Positions 63,092 to 64,000 of a stretch of 64,000 nucleotides of DNA are shown here, piece by piece (positions within the stretch are counted from its first letter, which is position 1; every line of letters starts with the position of its first letter). This DNA is from Treponema sp. (lineage in GTDB: Bacteria > Spirochaetota > Spirochaetia > Treponematales > Treponemataceae), in assembly GCA_017484285.1 (NCBI GenBank), contig JAFUTH010000005.1:62001-126000 (forward strand), read 5' to 3'. A model generated the notes under the pieces. That model made no database searches and was not told the origin of the DNA. It worked only from the letters and a program-made list of their open reading frames with translations. The position numbers and the translations under genes are program-made.

Positions 63092-63882
63092 ATTTGTTCC
63101 TTCTTCTTAATATTTACATATTCGTCTATTTGACAATCACAAGTTAAAAATTGCTTATGACAAATAGGACATTCTTCAATGTCGCATCCTTCTGTATGAT
63201 ATTGACCAATTAATACACAACAATCACCACAATATTTCGTAATCGAAGCCCAATTCGTTTTTGTTTCTCTTCCAAACGGAATTCGCTCATACACAGTTCC
63301 TTTATATATAATTCCATTTTTCTTTTGGGCAGTGATAATATCAACAGGATTTTGAACACACATTAAACTTCCTTGATACTCTATATTCTTTTCCTTGAAC
63401 TCAGAAATAACTTCTGCCTCAATTTCATATAATTCTTGATAAATATGATTATGGAGTTCATCACCAACATGTTTATTATGAAAATAAGTTATAAACTCGA
63501 ACAATTCTTTATATCTCTTCGAAAAGTGCATATTATTAAAACCATATTCAAAATGAGTAATTTCATTTCTGAGTTTATATGCTCTTATCAAGTTAACTTC
63601 TTCTTTATCATCTATTTCGACATTGGCAAATTTCTTTATTCTATCAATAGCCTGTTCAAATGTAACTGTATTCTTGCACTTGTCGATATCATCATAAATA
63701 AACACTAGATTTTGCTTATATAATATATATTTACAAAACAATTCAAGCGATTGAACTATATGGATTATTGCAAAAATCCAATATCGTTGATTTTTCTTTG
63801 AATATTTAACATTTGTTAAAGATTCATTCAAAAATAGATATGCATTTTCTTGTAATGTTATTTTCTTTTCGATAATGCTCAT
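63088..63882 (-). CDS. HEPN-motif protein with C-terminal zinc ribbon
   Basis: 264 residues, start at 63882 with TGGAG upstream. The helical N-terminal region (about 1-160) contains KLRNEITHFEYG, with Arg105-x4-His110 fitting the HEPN RNase motif. The C-terminal 60 residues carry CGDCC, EGCDIEECPICHKQ and CDC, a zinc ribbon. HEPN proteins are often RNA-cleaving toxins or defence effectors; that activity is inferred from one motif. Translationally coupled to the following gene and 31 bases from a further partial gene upstream. Confidence 0.75.
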   Translation of the reverse strand: MSIIEKKITLQENAYLFLNESLTNVKYSKKNQRYWIFAIIHIVQSLELFCKYILYKQNLVFIYDDIDKCKNTVTFEQAIDRIKKFANVEIDDKEEVNLIRAYKLRNEITHFEYGFNNMHFSKRYKELFEFITYFHNKHVGDELHNHIYQELYEIEAEVISEFKEKNIEYQGSLMCVQNPVDIITAQKKNGIIYKGTVYERIPFGRETKTNWASITKYCGDCCVLIGQYHTEGCDIEECPICHKQFLTCDCQIDEYVNIKKKEQI

Positions 63883-63913
63883 TTTTTCTCCACATACAAT
63901 ATCAATAAACTGA

Positions 63914-64000
63914 TTAGTTCTTGTAAAAATACTTATCGACATAAGTAGCTTTTAGATAATCCGCCGCAATACTAGCATCAGCAATATCTAATTCTGGTAT
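63914..64000 (-). CDS. C-terminal fragment of an unidentified protein, cut by window edge
   Basis: The last 28 codons of a minus-strand frame, ending YLKATYVDKYFYKN and TAA at 63914-63916. It is too short to identify. The 31-base spacing to the HEPN gene and same orientation suggest one operon. Confidence 0.55.
   Translation of the reverse strand: MPELDIADASIAADYLKATYVDKYFYKN

Noticed and set aside
1..64000. CRISPR arrays, rRNA genes, insertion sequences, phage or replication origin
   Set aside because: I scanned for regularly spaced repeats, transposase or integrase motifs and rRNA-like sequence and saw none; dnaX-ybaB-recR alone is not evidence of an origin.

Overview
The window reads as chromosome of a saccharolytic, probably gut or rumen, Treponema. 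Supporting signs are a Treponema-type FlaB flagellin, many lipoproteins with spirochaete-style lipoboxes, a type III glutamine synthetase, TrkAH potassium uptake, and plant cell-wall enzymes including a family 9 pectate lyase and a 2-keto-3-deoxygluconate kinase. The species assignment is inference; no rRNA is present.

Layout. 0-6.6 kb: branched-chain amino acid ABC transporter genes (livH partial, livJ), two tandem M30-like metallopeptidase lipoproteins, rsmE. 6.6-13 kb: tRNA-Val, then a promoter with ten G residues between its -35 and -10 boxes, driving two giant surface lipoproteins (FN3/BIG2 and transglutaminase-like). 13-32 kb: mostly core genes: flaB, GNAT, GH43, trkH-trkA, HD-GYP response regulator, a two-component system, ABC ATPase, dnaX-ybaB-recR, a GGDEF protein, purD with an outer-membrane protein and an rSAM-system-like lipoprotein. 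32-39 kb: an AT-richer island with an XRE/TPR (RRNPP-like) regulator, a tiny Gly-rich lipoprotein, a HELSH metallopeptidase lipoprotein, three further lipoproteins, and a decayed second copy of the module. 39-61 kb: glnN, a HisA-HisI-HisE fusion, esterases, PL9 pectate lyase, GH3, tRNA-Cys, slyD, kdgK, an aldolase-like protein, a DMT transporter, and a radical SAM enzyme with its lipoprotein partner. 61-64 kb: a very AT-rich tail with a decayed YhcG/DUF1016 gene, a decayed SIR2-like gene and a coupled HEPN/zinc-ribbon gene pair.

Most notable systems. (1) A candidate peptide-signalling module: regulator, small lipopeptide, and a 22-bp element found in front of both small-lipopeptide copies and a divergent porin-like gene, always 59-62 bases before the start codon. 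The decayed copy carries a fossil of the glnN 3' end, which shows it arose by tandem duplication followed by deletion. (2) A poly-G promoter predicted to phase-vary two giant lipoproteins. (3) A radical SAM/lipoprotein pair with a second, homologous lipoprotein far away behind purD. (4) A recurring leaderless promoter layout in which a -10 box ends 6-7 bases before ATG at eleven genes. (5) A HEPN-motif operon beside two broken defence-type genes.

Pectin and hemicellulose use is spread over the window: the secreted PL9 lyase with a small secreted companion, two secreted serine esterases, a cytoplasmic GH43 and KdgK, which would feed pectin-derived ketodeoxygluconate into central metabolism. 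No stretch longer than about 300 bases lacks a gene, and no CRISPR array, rRNA operon or intact insertion sequence was seen.
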